Assembly (NCBI GenBank): GCA_013388455.1
Contig: JACAFF010000001.1
Location: forward strand, 17,479 to 81,478
Direction of reading: 5' to 3'
Source: Nitrospirota bacterium
Lineage (GTDB): Bacteria; Nitrospirota; Thermodesulfovibrionia; Thermodesulfovibrionales; SM23-35
Length of the DNA stretch: 64,000 bases
Shown: one piece after another, positions 51,469-60,001 of the stretch
Layout: each line of letters begins with the position of its first letter
Position numbering within the stretch: the first letter of the stretch is position 1
Made by a program: the position numbers and the translations under genes
Notes under the pieces: model-generated
Told to the model about the DNA's origin: nothing
Databases searched by the model: none
Seen by the model: only the letters and a program-made list of their open reading frames with translations

Positions 51469-52778
51469 TGAAAGTTCTGGTTGTTGACAGCGGAGGCCGC
51501 GGACATGCTATAGCATGGCAGTTCAAGAAGGATCCAAATGTAAAAGAAGTAATTTGTACTCCAGGCAATGCTGGTATTGCCCGCGAGATTAGATGTGAGG
51601 CAGTTAGAAGAAATGATGAAATTCTTGATTTTGCAAAGAAAGAAAAGGTTGAGCTTGTCTTTATTGGTCCTGAAAGCCCTCTGACAAATGGTATCGTGGA
51701 TCTTTTTAATAGTGAGGGAATACCAATCGTCGGGCCAACAAAAATGGCCAGTATACTTGAAGGAAGTAAAGCATATACAAAATTATTATGCCGCGAAATA
51801 GGCGTACCTGTAGCCGAATTTGAAATTTTCGATAATCCACAAAAAGCCAAAGATTATATAAACCATATTCAATATCCTGTTGTAGTTAAGGCAGACGGAC
51901 TTGCACAGGGTAAAGGTTCTATTGTCTGTTCAGATAAAGAAGGTGCGATTCAGGCTATTCAAGAACTGATGGAAGAGAAGATTTTTGGGGATGCAGGCAA
52001 TAAAGTTGTTATAGAGAAAAGACTTTTTGGCAAAGAGATATCCTATTTTGTTTTTACGGATGGTGAGTCTTTGGCACCAATGCCAGTTGCTCAAGATTAT
52101 AAGCGGGCATATGATAATGATGAAGGTCTGAATACTGGAGGTATGGGAGCTTATTCCCCTCATCGCCTTGAAAGTGAAAAACTTACAAACCTTGTCTGCG
52201 AGAAGGTTGCGAGGCCTCTTATACACGGATTTCTAAACAAGACAGGTGTTCCATATAAAGGTATACTTTATATGGGCCTTATGCTTGTTGATAATATCCC
52301 ATATCTTCTTGAGGCAAATGTTCGTCTTGGTGACCCTGAAGCTGAGGTAATTCTTCCTCGTTTGGTAACACCACTTACAGAGATAAGTTTTCAGATTATT
52401 GAAGGTTTTTTGAGTCATAAAAAGATACAATGGAGTCAGGATTATTACTGTGATGTTGTTGCTGCTGCAGGAAGAACAAGACAGAGAAAGAATGGGAAAA
52501 GTAAAGGCTGGTATCCAGGCTATCCAGGTCGTTATGGGAAAGGTTATCCGATTTCGGGACTGGATAGTTTACAGGACCCTGATTGCAAGATATTTTTTGC
52601 TGGAGTAAATAATTCACCAGAAAAAGGGTTTGTAACTGATGGCGGAAGAGTTCTTCATGTCGTAGGAAAAGGGAAGACATTAAAAGAGTCAAGGGAAGTT
52701 GCATATAGAAATATAGAGAAGATACATTTTGAAGGTATGAGGTATAGAAGTGATATAGGACTTGACAGTAATCAATGA
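51468..52778 (+). CDS. purD: Phosphoribosylamine-glycine ligase
   Basis: It joins glycine to phosphoribosylamine with ATP in purine synthesis. The GTG start at 51468 is in the stop of the upstream gene. The 436-aa protein has the ATP-grasp residues PVVVKADGLAQGKGS, LNTGGMGAYSPH and LLEANVRLGDPEAE. The usual ASGGYPGSY loop is preceded by a Lys/Arg-rich insertion, reading AAAGRTRQRKNGKSKGW then YPGYPGRYGKGY, about a dozen residues longer than E. coli PurD. Confidence 0.92.
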   Translation: MKVLVVDSGGRGHAIAWQFKKDPNVKEVICTPGNAGIAREIRCEAVRRNDEILDFAKKEKVELVFIGPESPLTNGIVDLFNSEGIPIVGPTKMASILEGSKAYTKLLCREIGVPVAEFEIFDNPQKAKDYINHIQYPVVVKADGLAQGKGSIVCSDKEGAIQAIQELMEEKIFGDAGNKVVIEKRLFGKEISYFVFTDGESLAPMPVAQDYKRAYDNDEGLNTGGMGAYSPHRLESEKLTNLVCEKVARPLIHGFLNKTGVPYKGILYMGLMLVDNIPYLLEANVRLGDPEAEVILPRLVTPLTEISFQIIEGFLSHKKIQWSQDYYCDVVAAAGRTRQRKNGKSKGWYPGYPGRYGKGYPISGLDSLQDPDCKIFFAGVNNSPEKGFVTDGGRVLHVVGKGKTLKESREVAYRNIEKIHFEGMRYRSDIGLDSNQ

Positions 52779-52850
52779 TTGAACAAGATAAAACCTATTC
52801 AGTTTTAATTAAATTTTCTTTAAAATTAAGTTTAAGAAGAGGGGGCTAAT

Positions 52851-53732
52851 ATGACATTTCGTGAGGCTATAAATTCAGGGAAATTTGTTGTTACAGCAGA
52901 GATAGGACCTCCAAAAGGAACAGATATCCATGAGATGCTTCATCACATTGAACTACTAAAGGGAAAGATAGATGCTGCTAATGTTACTGATAATCAGTCA
53001 GCAGTTATGAGAATCTGTTCAATGGCAGTATGCAAAATAGCTATTGAGCATGGCCTTGAGCCGATTTTTCAAATGACATGCCGTGACAGAAACAGAATAG
53101 GTCTTCAATCAGATCTTTTAGGAGCACATATTCTTGGAATCAAAAACGTGCTTTGTATGACTGGAGATCATGTGACAGCAGGAGATCATAAAAATGCGAA
53201 ACCAGTGTATGATGTAGAATCTGTACAATTGCTCCAGATTGTTGACAGTTTAAACCATGGGAAAGATATGGCGGGAAATGATTTGAAGGGAGCCACAGAC
53301 TTTTATCAGGGAGCTGTTGTAACTCCAGAAGCTACACCTCTTGAACCTCAACTCCTCAAGTTTGAAAAAAAGATAAACGCCGGTGCAAATTTCTTCCAGA
53401 CACAGGCAATTTACGATATAGAGAGGTTTAAAGAGTTTATGAAATTTGCACGAAGATTTCCTGTGAAAATTCTGGCAGGTTTTGTTATTTTAAAAAGTGC
53501 TGGAATGGCAAGTTTTTTGAATAAAAATGTTCCAGGTATCAGAGTCCCTCAGGAGTTAATAGATGAACTCAAAGCAGCAGGAAAAGAGAAGGCTCTTGAT
53601 GCTGGACTTAATATAGCTGCTCGACATATACGACAACTAAAAGAAGAAAATATATGTGATGGTGTTCATATAATGGCTATAGGGATGGAAGACAAAGTGC
53701 CGATTATTATGGAGAGAGCCGGTCTTTTATAG
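52851..53732 (+). CDS. metF: Methylenetetrahydrofolate reductase (MetF)
   Basis: A TIM-barrel flavoprotein that reduces methylene-THF to methyl-THF. The 293-aa chain has VTAEIGPPKG with the catalytic Glu, ANVTDNQSA, the folate/FMN region MTCRDRNRIGLQSDLLGA, LCMTGDHVTAGDH and FFQTQAIYDIERFKEF. Lack of an N-terminal extension and proximity to metV fit the MetVF-type reductase that takes electrons from iron-sulfur proteins rather than directly from NADH. A small separate PilZ gene follows 16 bases later. Confidence 0.93.
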   Translation: MTFREAINSGKFVVTAEIGPPKGTDIHEMLHHIELLKGKIDAANVTDNQSAVMRICSMAVCKIAIEHGLEPIFQMTCRDRNRIGLQSDLLGAHILGIKNVLCMTGDHVTAGDHKNAKPVYDVESVQLLQIVDSLNHGKDMAGNDLKGATDFYQGAVVTPEATPLEPQLLKFEKKINAGANFFQTQAIYDIERFKEFMKFARRFPVKILAGFVILKSAGMASFLNKNVPGIRVPQELIDELKAAGKEKALDAGLNIAARHIRQLKEENICDGVHIMAIGMEDKVPIIMERAGLL

Positions 53733-53748
53733 TAGAACAGGAGTAAAA

Positions 53749-54165
53749 ATGATTAAACAGAGAAGAAGAAAGAAGGTCAAAGTCGATATTAGAAAATGGT
53801 ATAGATATCACTTTTTTGGAACTGCAGAATTGATGATTCCAAAAGGGAATACCATTATTAATACAACTATAGCCAATATATCAATGTCAGGCATAGGTTT
53901 ATACTCAGACAAAAAAATAGATAAGGGTGAAAAAGTTAAACTTTCAATATCATTCATTGATTATAGAGGAAAAACGACTGAAGAATTTGTAGAAGGTAAA
54001 GTCGACTGGCTTAAGAAATTTAAAAATATCTACCTTATCGGGATTATTTTTGATGAGGAGCTGAATATACAGCGTCACCCAAAACTATTGAAGCATTTAA
54101 TATGGCTTATTGATACTTTCCAATGGCCTCAGCCTTATAATGATAAAAGGATTGCAATAGTTTAA
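53749..54165 (+). CDS. PilZ-domain protein
   Basis: A 138-aa single-domain member of the PilZ c-di-GMP receptor family. The N-terminus is strongly basic (KQRRRKKVKVDIRKWYRY), with an R-x3-R-like arginine cluster, and ANISMSGIGLYSD fits the (D/N)xSxxG motif. The remaining residues form a beta barrel with a C-terminal helix (KLLKHLIWLIDTF). It follows metF by 16 bases but is probably unrelated in function. It is convergent with the ybeY operon, with repeat copy E between. Confidence 0.72.
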   Translation: MIKQRRRKKVKVDIRKWYRYHFFGTAELMIPKGNTIINTTIANISMSGIGLYSDKKIDKGEKVKLSISFIDYRGKTTEEFVEGKVDWLKKFKNIYLIGIIFDEELNIQRHPKLLKHLIWLIDTFQWPQPYNDKRIAIV

Positions 54166-54185
54166 AGCTATTGCAATCCTGATTC

Positions 54186-54397
54186 TAATCAGCTCAAATA
54201 ATGCAGATATTACTTAAAAACTTTTTTAACTTGATACACCTCCCTTAGTCCCCCCTTGCCAAGGGGGGAATTAAAGGGGGATGTATGTTCAATGAATAAA
54301 AATATTCGTAAAACCATCAGTTAAAAGTGCACTAAAGTATCGAAAAATAAATTTACTCACAAAATCTGCATTATTTTAATTACATTTTTCAGGTTAA
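54186..54397. mobile_element. TTAACC-ended inverted-repeat element (MITE-like), copy E
   Basis: The 212-bp copy runs from TAATCAGCTCAAATAATGCAG to CAGGTTAA. The left TTAACC end is degraded, the arms (ATGCAGATATTACTTAAAAA and, at the other end, GTATCGAAAAATAAATTTAC) are clear. The middle shares TTCAATGAATAAAAATATTCG and TAAAACCAT with copy F. A nested GC-rich hairpin (54243-54280) is inserted. It lies between convergent genes. Confidence 0.75.
54243..54280. repeat. Nested CCCCCCTTGCCAAGGGGGG hairpin repeat
   Basis: CCTTAGTCCCCCCTTGCCAA continuing GGGGGGAATTAAAGGGGG is an almost perfect hairpin, matching the repeat at 16411 inside copy D. Confidence 0.6.
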
Positions 54398-54403
54398 CAG
54401 TTT

Positions 54404-54901
54404 TCAAGAAATTCTATTGAGTAATTCTTTTTCCTTTTTTCTCATTTTCTGATTGTGATATCTGCTTTTTTCGTGGTCGTAATAAAGAAGGTGAAGTAGA
54501 CCATGTATGAGAAGCCTGTTCAGTTCATCATAAAAAGTAAGGCCAAATTCATTTGCCTGGCATTTAGCCTTATGGATATTGATAACAATATCACCCAAAA
54601 CCAGTGGTGAGTTATGAGTGAAGGGTAAAGAGTTTCGTAAAAAGTCTTCTTTATTCTTTAGCCTGTAGCTTGCAACTTTTAACTTGTAACCTTCTTGTTG
54701 TGGAAATGCAAGGACATCTGTTGTTCTGTCAACACCACGGTACTGACGGTTCAGTGCCCTCATTCTCCTGTCGTTTACGAAAAGAATACTCAGTTCAGCC
54801 TTCTGGAGATTGAGCAGCTTGAACGCTTTTTTTAGAACTTTTTTTATCCTCTCTGGATTTATTACTATTCGTTTTTGTTGATTCTTTAATAAAACTTTCA
54901 T
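54404..54901 (-). CDS. ybeY: Endoribonuclease YbeY with an inserted low-complexity segment
   Basis: A zinc RNase for 16S rRNA 3'-end maturation and ribosome quality control. HGLLHLLYYDHE is the catalytic HxxxH...H motif. The ATG at 54901 gives a normal N-terminus (KVLLKNQQKRIVINPERI) and overlaps the upstream HD gene by 107 bases in another frame. Between AFPQQE and LVLGDIVI, where YbeY usually has under ten residues, there are about 28 residues (KLKVASYRLKNKEDFLRNSL...) encoded by a repeat-like tract (about 54610-54690). The insertion keeps the frame and lies before the catalytic region. Confidence 0.87.
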   Translation of the reverse strand: MKVLLKNQQKRIVINPERIKKVLKKAFKLLNLQKAELSILFVNDRRMRALNRQYRGVDRTTDVLAFPQQEGYKLKVASYRLKNKEDFLRNSLPFTHNSPLVLGDIVINIHKAKCQANEFGLTFYDELNRLLIHGLLHLLYYDHEKSRYHNQKMRKKEKELLNRIS

Positions 54902-56399
54902 CAGAAAAATCAAAACCCGGATAATCTATTCTTTTATGAAAGATACCTGTAAGTATGTAGGTGAAACGTTTCTTGATCTCATGAATGTCCTTTAAAGTAA
55001 GCTCGCATTCATCAAGCTGTCCTTCGAGAAAAATACGGTTTATTATTCTGTCCACCAGCGAAGCAATCCTTGCAGGTGTAGGATCAGTAAGAACTTTTGA
55101 AGCTGCCTCGACAGCATCTGCCATCATTACGAGAGCGGCTACTCTTGTCTGAGGTTTTGGACCTGGATATTTATAGTCTTCCTCAACAGGTAAAACATCA
55201 TGTTCTTTCTCTTTTGCTTTCTCATAAAAATAACTGACAAGCATTGTGCCATGGTGTTGCTCTATAATATCAATGACAGGGGATGGTAATTTATATTGTT
55301 TTGCAATTTCAACCCCCTCCTTTACGTGATTGATTATAATCATACTGCTCATGTGAGGTGTAAGTTTATCATGTTTACTAATTGAGCCAATCTGGTTCTC
55401 AACAAAATACTCAGGCATTTTAATTTTACCTATATCATGGTAATAAGCGCTAACGCGTGCCAGTAAGGGATTTACTCCTACAACCTCAGCAGCTGATTCG
55501 ACAAGATTTCCAACAATGACGCTATGATGATAAGTTCCAGGAGCATTTACCATCATGCTTTTCATGATTGGTTGATCGAGATCAAGCAATTCAAGCAGAC
55601 TTATATCCGTAGTAACCTTAAAAGAATATTCTATAAGTGGTAGAAGTAATGATACAATTGCAGCAACACTCATTCCTCCAAGAGTAGCAAACATTATTGA
55701 AGAGGGAGCTTTTGCAGTATAGAGTTCACCTTTAAATAGAAGTATTATTATTACAGAAAAGATATTCGCTGCTATAAGATAACCTCCACCTTTAAGCAAG
55801 GAAGATCTCTTTTTGCAGCGTATAACGCTGAATGCTGCTGTTATGCTACCAACGAATGCAAAAAATGTAAATGAAGCATCCTGAAGCCAGAGACCGGTAA
55901 GTAGACTAACAGCAAAAGAAAAGGTAATGGAGGTGTGAAAATCAAAAAGAAGTGAAACAAACATAGCGCCTGCTGCAATAGGAATACCGAATAAGGCGCT
56001 ATCCAGAGAGCTATATTCAAATCCTTTGGAGAGATTTACAAAAAAATATGCAAACAGTCTTGAGACAATGAGGGTGCCTATTAGCAAAAGCCCAAGAAGT
56101 AATAGCATATTGTATTTCTTAATATAGGCTGGTTTATAACGCATTATATCCCTGTATAGCATGAACATTATGAGGCAGGAGATAAGAACCCCACCAATTA
56201 ACTGTTCAATGCTAAATACAAAAATCTTTTGTATAGAAAATGCGAGTATAAAACCACAGAGAATTATGAAATAAAGTCTGATAAAGAGGTCACTTTTGCC
56301 ATGTTTTATAATTGTGCCATTAATTTTTGGAGTGCTGCTATCGCCAATTTTTTTGAAGAAAGAAATTATTTTGCCTTTATTCTGCTGACCGTTTTTCAT
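54795..56399 (-). CDS. Seven-helix membrane HD-domain phosphohydrolase (PgpH-like, c-di-AMP family)
   Basis: It belongs to the 7TM-HD family, whose PgpH members degrade c-di-AMP. The 534-aa protein has about seven membrane helices (about 30-255), then a linker ELLDLDQPIMKSMMVNAPGTY with HHSVIVGN, and an HD domain (about 290-470) with YYHDIGKIKMP, EQHHGTMLV and VMMADAVEAASK. The extracellular 7TMR-HDED sensor domain that usually precedes the helices is missing, so it is about 150-200 residues shorter than typical. The tail is Lys/Ser-rich and overlaps ybeY. It overlaps phoH by 23 bases. Confidence 0.85.
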   Translation of the reverse strand: MKNGQQNKGKIISFFKKIGDSSTPKINGTIIKHGKSDLFIRLYFIILCGFILAFSIQKIFVFSIEQLIGGVLISCLIMFMLYRDIMRYKPAYIKKYNMLLLLGLLLIGTLIVSRLFAYFFVNLSKGFEYSSLDSALFGIPIAAGAMFVSLLFDFHTSITFSFAVSLLTGLWLQDASFTFFAFVGSITAAFSVIRCKKRSSLLKGGGYLIAANIFSVIIILLFKGELYTAKAPSSIMFATLGGMSVAAIVSLLLPLIEYSFKVTTDISLLELLDLDQPIMKSMMVNAPGTYHHSVIVGNLVESAAEVVGVNPLLARVSAYYHDIGKIKMPEYFVENQIGSISKHDKLTPHMSSMIIINHVKEGVEIAKQYKLPSPVIDIIEQHHGTMLVSYFYEKAKEKEHDVLPVEEDYKYPGPKPQTRVAALVMMADAVEAASKVLTDPTPARIASLVDRIINRIFLEGQLDECELTLKDIHEIKKRFTYILTGIFHKRIDYPGFDFSDESFIKESTKTNSNKSREDKKSSKKSVQAAQSPEG

Positions 56400-57372
56400 A
56401 TTTTTCGTAGGCCTTAACGATTTCCTGCACAAGTCTATGCCTTACGACATCCTTTTCTGTAAAATATATAAACTTTATTCCTTCAATGTCGTTAAGTATT
56501 TTTTCAGCCTCGATAAGACCTGATAACTTTCCATGTGGTAAATCTATCTGTGTTATATCACCTGTTATAACCGTCTTTGAGTTAAAACCAAGTCTTGTTA
56601 GATACATTTTCATCTGTTCTGTAGTAGTATTCTGTGCTTCATCGAGTATCACAAAAGAATCATTAAGTGTTCTACCCCTCATGAATGCCAGTGGTGCAAT
56701 CTCGATAACCCCGCGCTCGATCAGTTTTCCCGCTTTCTCTGCTTCCATCATATCTAAGAGTGCGTCATACAACGGCCTCAGATATGGATTAAATTTTTCA
56801 TAAATATCACCAGGTAAAAAACCAAGTTTTTCACCGGCTTCTACCGCGGGTCTTGCAAGGACTATTCTACTTATTTGTTTTTTTAAAAAAGCGTTAATAG
56901 CCATTGCCATAGCGAGATATGTTTTTCCTGTGCCTGCAGGACCGATACCGATTACTATATCATAGGTTTTTATGGCGTCTATATATTTTCTCTGGGTTTC
57001 TGTTTTCGGAATGATAAATCTCTTTTTTGATGAAATTGGAATGTTATTTAAAAAAAGTTCTTTGACTGAGGTATATTTTTCTCCGGAACCTGTTGATCTT
57101 AGTGCAAATCGAATGTCTTCTGGCCCAAGAGAATATCCATTCGAACTGATAATTCTTATATCCTGTATTATTTTTTCTGCTCTTTCAACAGCTTCAGATG
57201 TTCCCTGCAGAAATACCTTATTGCCTCTCTGTGAAGCTATTATACCAAGGGATTCTTCAATTATCCTCAGATTTTTATCGAGCCCGCCATAAAGTAGGTT
57301 CTGTTCTTTCTCTACATCAAGCTCAATCTCTAAAGTTATCGTAATAACTCCTGTTTTATTTAAATGTGACAA
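56377..57372 (-). CDS. phoH: PhoH-family ATPase (YbeZ)
   Basis: A 331-aa P-loop ATPase that associates with YbeY in RNA metabolism; the gene order phoH-HD-ybeY here is common. An N-terminal KH-like nucleic-acid domain (about 10-100, RGNKVFLQGTSEAVERAE) precedes the PhoH core with Walker A GPAGTGKTYLA (about 143-153), LARPAVEAGEKLGFLPGD, Walker B FVILDEAQN and TGDITQIDLP. It overlaps the SPOR gene by 17 bases and the HD gene by 23, pointing to tight coupling. Confidence 0.93.
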   Translation of the reverse strand: MSHLNKTGVITITLEIELDVEKEQNLLYGGLDKNLRIIEESLGIIASQRGNKVFLQGTSEAVERAEKIIQDIRIISSNGYSLGPEDIRFALRSTGSGEKYTSVKELFLNNIPISSKKRFIIPKTETQRKYIDAIKTYDIVIGIGPAGTGKTYLAMAMAINAFLKKQISRIVLARPAVEAGEKLGFLPGDIYEKFNPYLRPLYDALLDMMEAEKAGKLIERGVIEIAPLAFMRGRTLNDSFVILDEAQNTTTEQMKMYLTRLGFNSKTVITGDITQIDLPHGKLSGLIEAEKILNDIEGIKFIYFTEKDVVRHRLVQEIVKAYEKYEKRSAE

Positions 57373-58015
57373 ATGTATTCAATCCATCGGATTTCTTAAT
57401 CCTTAGGGATAATATCTCAGCTTCTTTTCTTGTATTGAATTCACCAACCCTCACCTTGTAAATCTTTTCATTATTTTTTGTTTCTGATAGAACAACATAT
57501 GGTTTGTATCCTTTTTTTTCAAGAATTTTCTTTAAAGATTCAGCCTCAGTTGGATTCTTAAAAGCTCCTGTCTGAACAGTATATCTAACTAATTTTGTTG
57601 TTTCTTGCTCTGCTTTATTTGATGGTGCTTTATTAGTTTGCTGATTTGTATTCTTTTGTTGTTTTTCTTCAGGTTTCATTGATTGAACCTTCTGCTTTGT
57701 TTGATTTAGCTCATTTGTTTTTGTTTCAGTAAGATTAACATCTTGTTGTGACTGTAAAGATGAAGACCCTGAAGTATCTTGTGTCTGTTCAAGCGATGGT
57801 GGTGAAGAAATATTTTCTTGAGATAATACATCCTGCTGAAGAGAATCTCCTCCCTGTGGGATTATCTGTGGTTGATAAGTTGGTGATTGAACGCTTTTGC
57901 CTACAAGAAAACCAAGAGTAAACCCAACAGATGAGGTAATTACTATCGCAAGAATAATAACCCATTTGCTAATAAAGTAAACAGATTCTTTTTCATTAAA
58001 ATCAGAATGTTTCAT
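57356..58015 (-). CDS. SPOR-domain membrane protein
   Basis: A 219-aa bitopic protein with a cytoplasmic N-terminus (about 1-15), one membrane helix (about 16-38), a long Gln/Ser/Thr-rich linker (about 40-140) and a C-terminal SPOR domain (about 143-219, RYTVQTGAFKNPTEAESLKK). SPOR domains bind denuded septal glycan. The linker's composition suggests it spans the periplasm. Divisome or cell-wall role inferred. It overlaps queA by four bases. Confidence 0.82.
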   Translation of the reverse strand: MKHSDFNEKESVYFISKWVIILAIVITSSVGFTLGFLVGKSVQSPTYQPQIIPQGGDSLQQDVLSQENISSPPSLEQTQDTSGSSSLQSQQDVNLTETKTNELNQTKQKVQSMKPEEKQQKNTNQQTNKAPSNKAEQETTKLVRYTVQTGAFKNPTEAESLKKILEKKGYKPYVVLSETKNNEKIYKVRVGEFNTRKEAEILSLRIKKSDGLNTFVTFK

Positions 58016-59019
58016 AATATAAGCATAGCATCACCATATGAGAGAAATCTATACCTTCTCTCTACAGCTTCTTTATAAGCATTGATCAATTTTTCTCTAC
58101 CAATTATAGCAGATGCTAACATTAAAGGAGTTGAACGGGGCAGGTGAAAATTTGTTATTAAGGAATCAATGATTTTAAATGTATGACCAGGATAAATAAA
58201 GTAATCTGTTATACCGAACAATTTTCCGTTAATTGATTTAATGTTACATCGATTATTAAAATATCCTTCAATTGCTCTTGTGGTTGTAGTTCCTACTGAT
58301 ACAATTTTATTACCAGTAGATTTTGTTTTTTTAATTTCTTCGAGAAGTTCATTATTTATCTCGAAATACTCACTTTCCATCCTATGGTCTTCAACATTTT
58401 CTGTCCTTATCGGTTTGAATGTCCCGATCCCTATATGAAGTGTTAATTGTCGTATTATTACTCCTTTGCTGGAGATCTCATCGATTACTCTTTCAGAAAA
58501 ATGCAAACTTGCAGTCGGAGCAGCGATAGAACCAATGTTTTTTGCAAATATTGATTGATATGTTTCCTTATCTGAATCATCCGGTAATCGCTTTATGTAA
58601 GGGGGTAACGGCATTTTGCCATATTTCCAGATATTTTCTGATAATTCACCGAAATATGAAAAATGTGCAATTTTACCTTGATAGATTTCTGCAGAGAAAT
58701 TGTCGGAAAAGGTTAGTCTACCTGTGAATTTGCCTTTTGAGAGTATTTCCCATACATCCTTCTCTTTTTCTTTCACAAGCAAAATTTCCAGTTTATCCCC
58801 ATTTTTTTTGTAGCCGGTAAGCCTTGCTGGAAATACCTTTGTGTCATTAATGAGAAGCATATCTCCCTTGTTTAGATAAGATGGTAGATCAGTAAAATTT
58901 TTATGTTCAATAGACCCATCTCTGTGAAGGACTAATAATCTTGAAGCATCTCTTTTTTTGAGAGGACGTATAGCTATAAGACTTTCAGGCAGAAAAAAAT
59001 CGAAATCAGAAACCTTCAT
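58012..59019 (-). CDS. queA: S-adenosylmethionine:tRNA ribosyltransferase-isomerase
   Basis: It adds the epoxycyclopentane ring of queuosine to tRNA using AdoMet. The 335-aa protein has the full QueA layout: VSDFDFFLPESLIAIRPL, DMLLINDTKVFPARL, SIAAPTASLHFSE, LHIGIGTFKPI and NFHLPRSTPLMLASA. The next enzyme of the pathway, QueH, is encoded three genes upstream in the same operon at 60230. It overlaps its neighbours on both sides. Confidence 0.95.
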   Translation of the reverse strand: MKVSDFDFFLPESLIAIRPLKKRDASRLLVLHRDGSIEHKNFTDLPSYLNKGDMLLINDTKVFPARLTGYKKNGDKLEILLVKEKEKDVWEILSKGKFTGRLTFSDNFSAEIYQGKIAHFSYFGELSENIWKYGKMPLPPYIKRLPDDSDKETYQSIFAKNIGSIAAPTASLHFSERVIDEISSKGVIIRQLTLHIGIGTFKPIRTENVEDHRMESEYFEINNELLEEIKKTKSTGNKIVSVGTTTTRAIEGYFNNRCNIKSINGKLFGITDYFIYPGHTFKIIDSLITNFHLPRSTPLMLASAIIGREKLINAYKEAVERRYRFLSYGDAMLIL

Positions 59020-59995
59020 TAATTTTTATCACTGTTCCAGGGTAAAAATATGATAGGATTTCCTTATAATTTTTTCCCTCACGGGACATTTTTAAAGCAC
59101 ACCACTGGCACATTCCAACGCCATGGCCATAACCTTTTCCTTCAAAAATGAATGTATCACCATTTCTGGTCATCTGAAAATTTGTACTGGGGAGACGACT
59201 CCAGCCGAGTGCTTTTCTTAAATCGTTACCAGTGATTATAGTTTTTCCTGTTTGATATACAATTTCAAGTTGTTTCACCCTTTTAGATTTTGTATAGGAC
59301 TTTATTGATATTTCTTTGATATCTTGTATACCTAATGCTTTTTCGATTTCTTCAAGCGGTATAATCTTCTCCCAGAAGGAATATGGTGAGATTTCGCAGG
59401 ATGATTCTGATGATTTCAGGTAGGGATAACTTTTTCCGAATACTTCTTCTGGATTTTCTGTCATGCCACCACAGGTGGAATGATAGAATGCCTCGATCAG
59501 TTCTCCATTATAAGTAAGAACTTCGCCCCGTGTTTGACTAACAGCATATGATATCCTTATATCAGGTTTGCTTCCTTTATAAACCTGATGTATGACCGAG
59601 GAAGCTATGTGATATATTGAGTTTCCATTCATTCTTTTTTGATATAAACTATATGTACGTGAAACAACTGCCTGGGCCTTGAGTGCTTCAATATCCCATT
59701 CAGGATTTACTTCCGCAGCAACAACGTCTTTGACATATTCTTCAATAGGTATTTCATTTACAACATAAAGACCATTATCGCCTTTCCAGATATCAATATT
59801 TCCAGTATAGCGAGTACCCATAACGAGTAGATCACCTTTCAAGCTACCAATTTTATCAATCTTTTCATTTTTTGATGGTAATCTTGAATAAACATCATTG
59901 ATAATTAATACTCTTATGCTTTCCTCCGCATATGTTTGTAATGGTAAAATTAGGCTCAATAGCAATACTACTAAAAAACTTATTTTATTTAGCAT
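59006..59995 (-). CDS. SpoIID/LytB-domain exported protein
   Basis: A 329-aa exported protein whose SpoIID/LytB domain (about 65-320) is related to a lytic transglycosylase acting on denuded glycan. A signal peptide (1-23, LPLQTYA cleavage) is clear. EEYVKDVVAAEVNPEWDIEALKAQAVVSRTY (quoted only in part elsewhere) holds the catalytic Glu region, and STCGGMTE, GYGHGVGMCQWCALKM mark the domain. Outside sporulating Firmicutes it is common in anaerobes, and no sporulation genes are seen here. It may cooperate with the SPOR protein two genes on. Confidence 0.83.
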   Translation of the reverse strand: MLNKISFLVVLLLSLILPLQTYAEESIRVLIINDVYSRLPSKNEKIDKIGSLKGDLLVMGTRYTGNIDIWKGDNGLYVVNEIPIEEYVKDVVAAEVNPEWDIEALKAQAVVSRTYSLYQKRMNGNSIYHIASSVIHQVYKGSKPDIRISYAVSQTRGEVLTYNGELIEAFYHSTCGGMTENPEEVFGKSYPYLKSSESSCEISPYSFWEKIIPLEEIEKALGIQDIKEISIKSYTKSKRVKQLEIVYQTGKTIITGNDLRKALGWSRLPSTNFQMTRNGDTFIFEGKGYGHGVGMCQWCALKMSREGKNYKEILSYFYPGTVIKINEGF

Positions 59996-60001
59996 ATTTA
60001 C

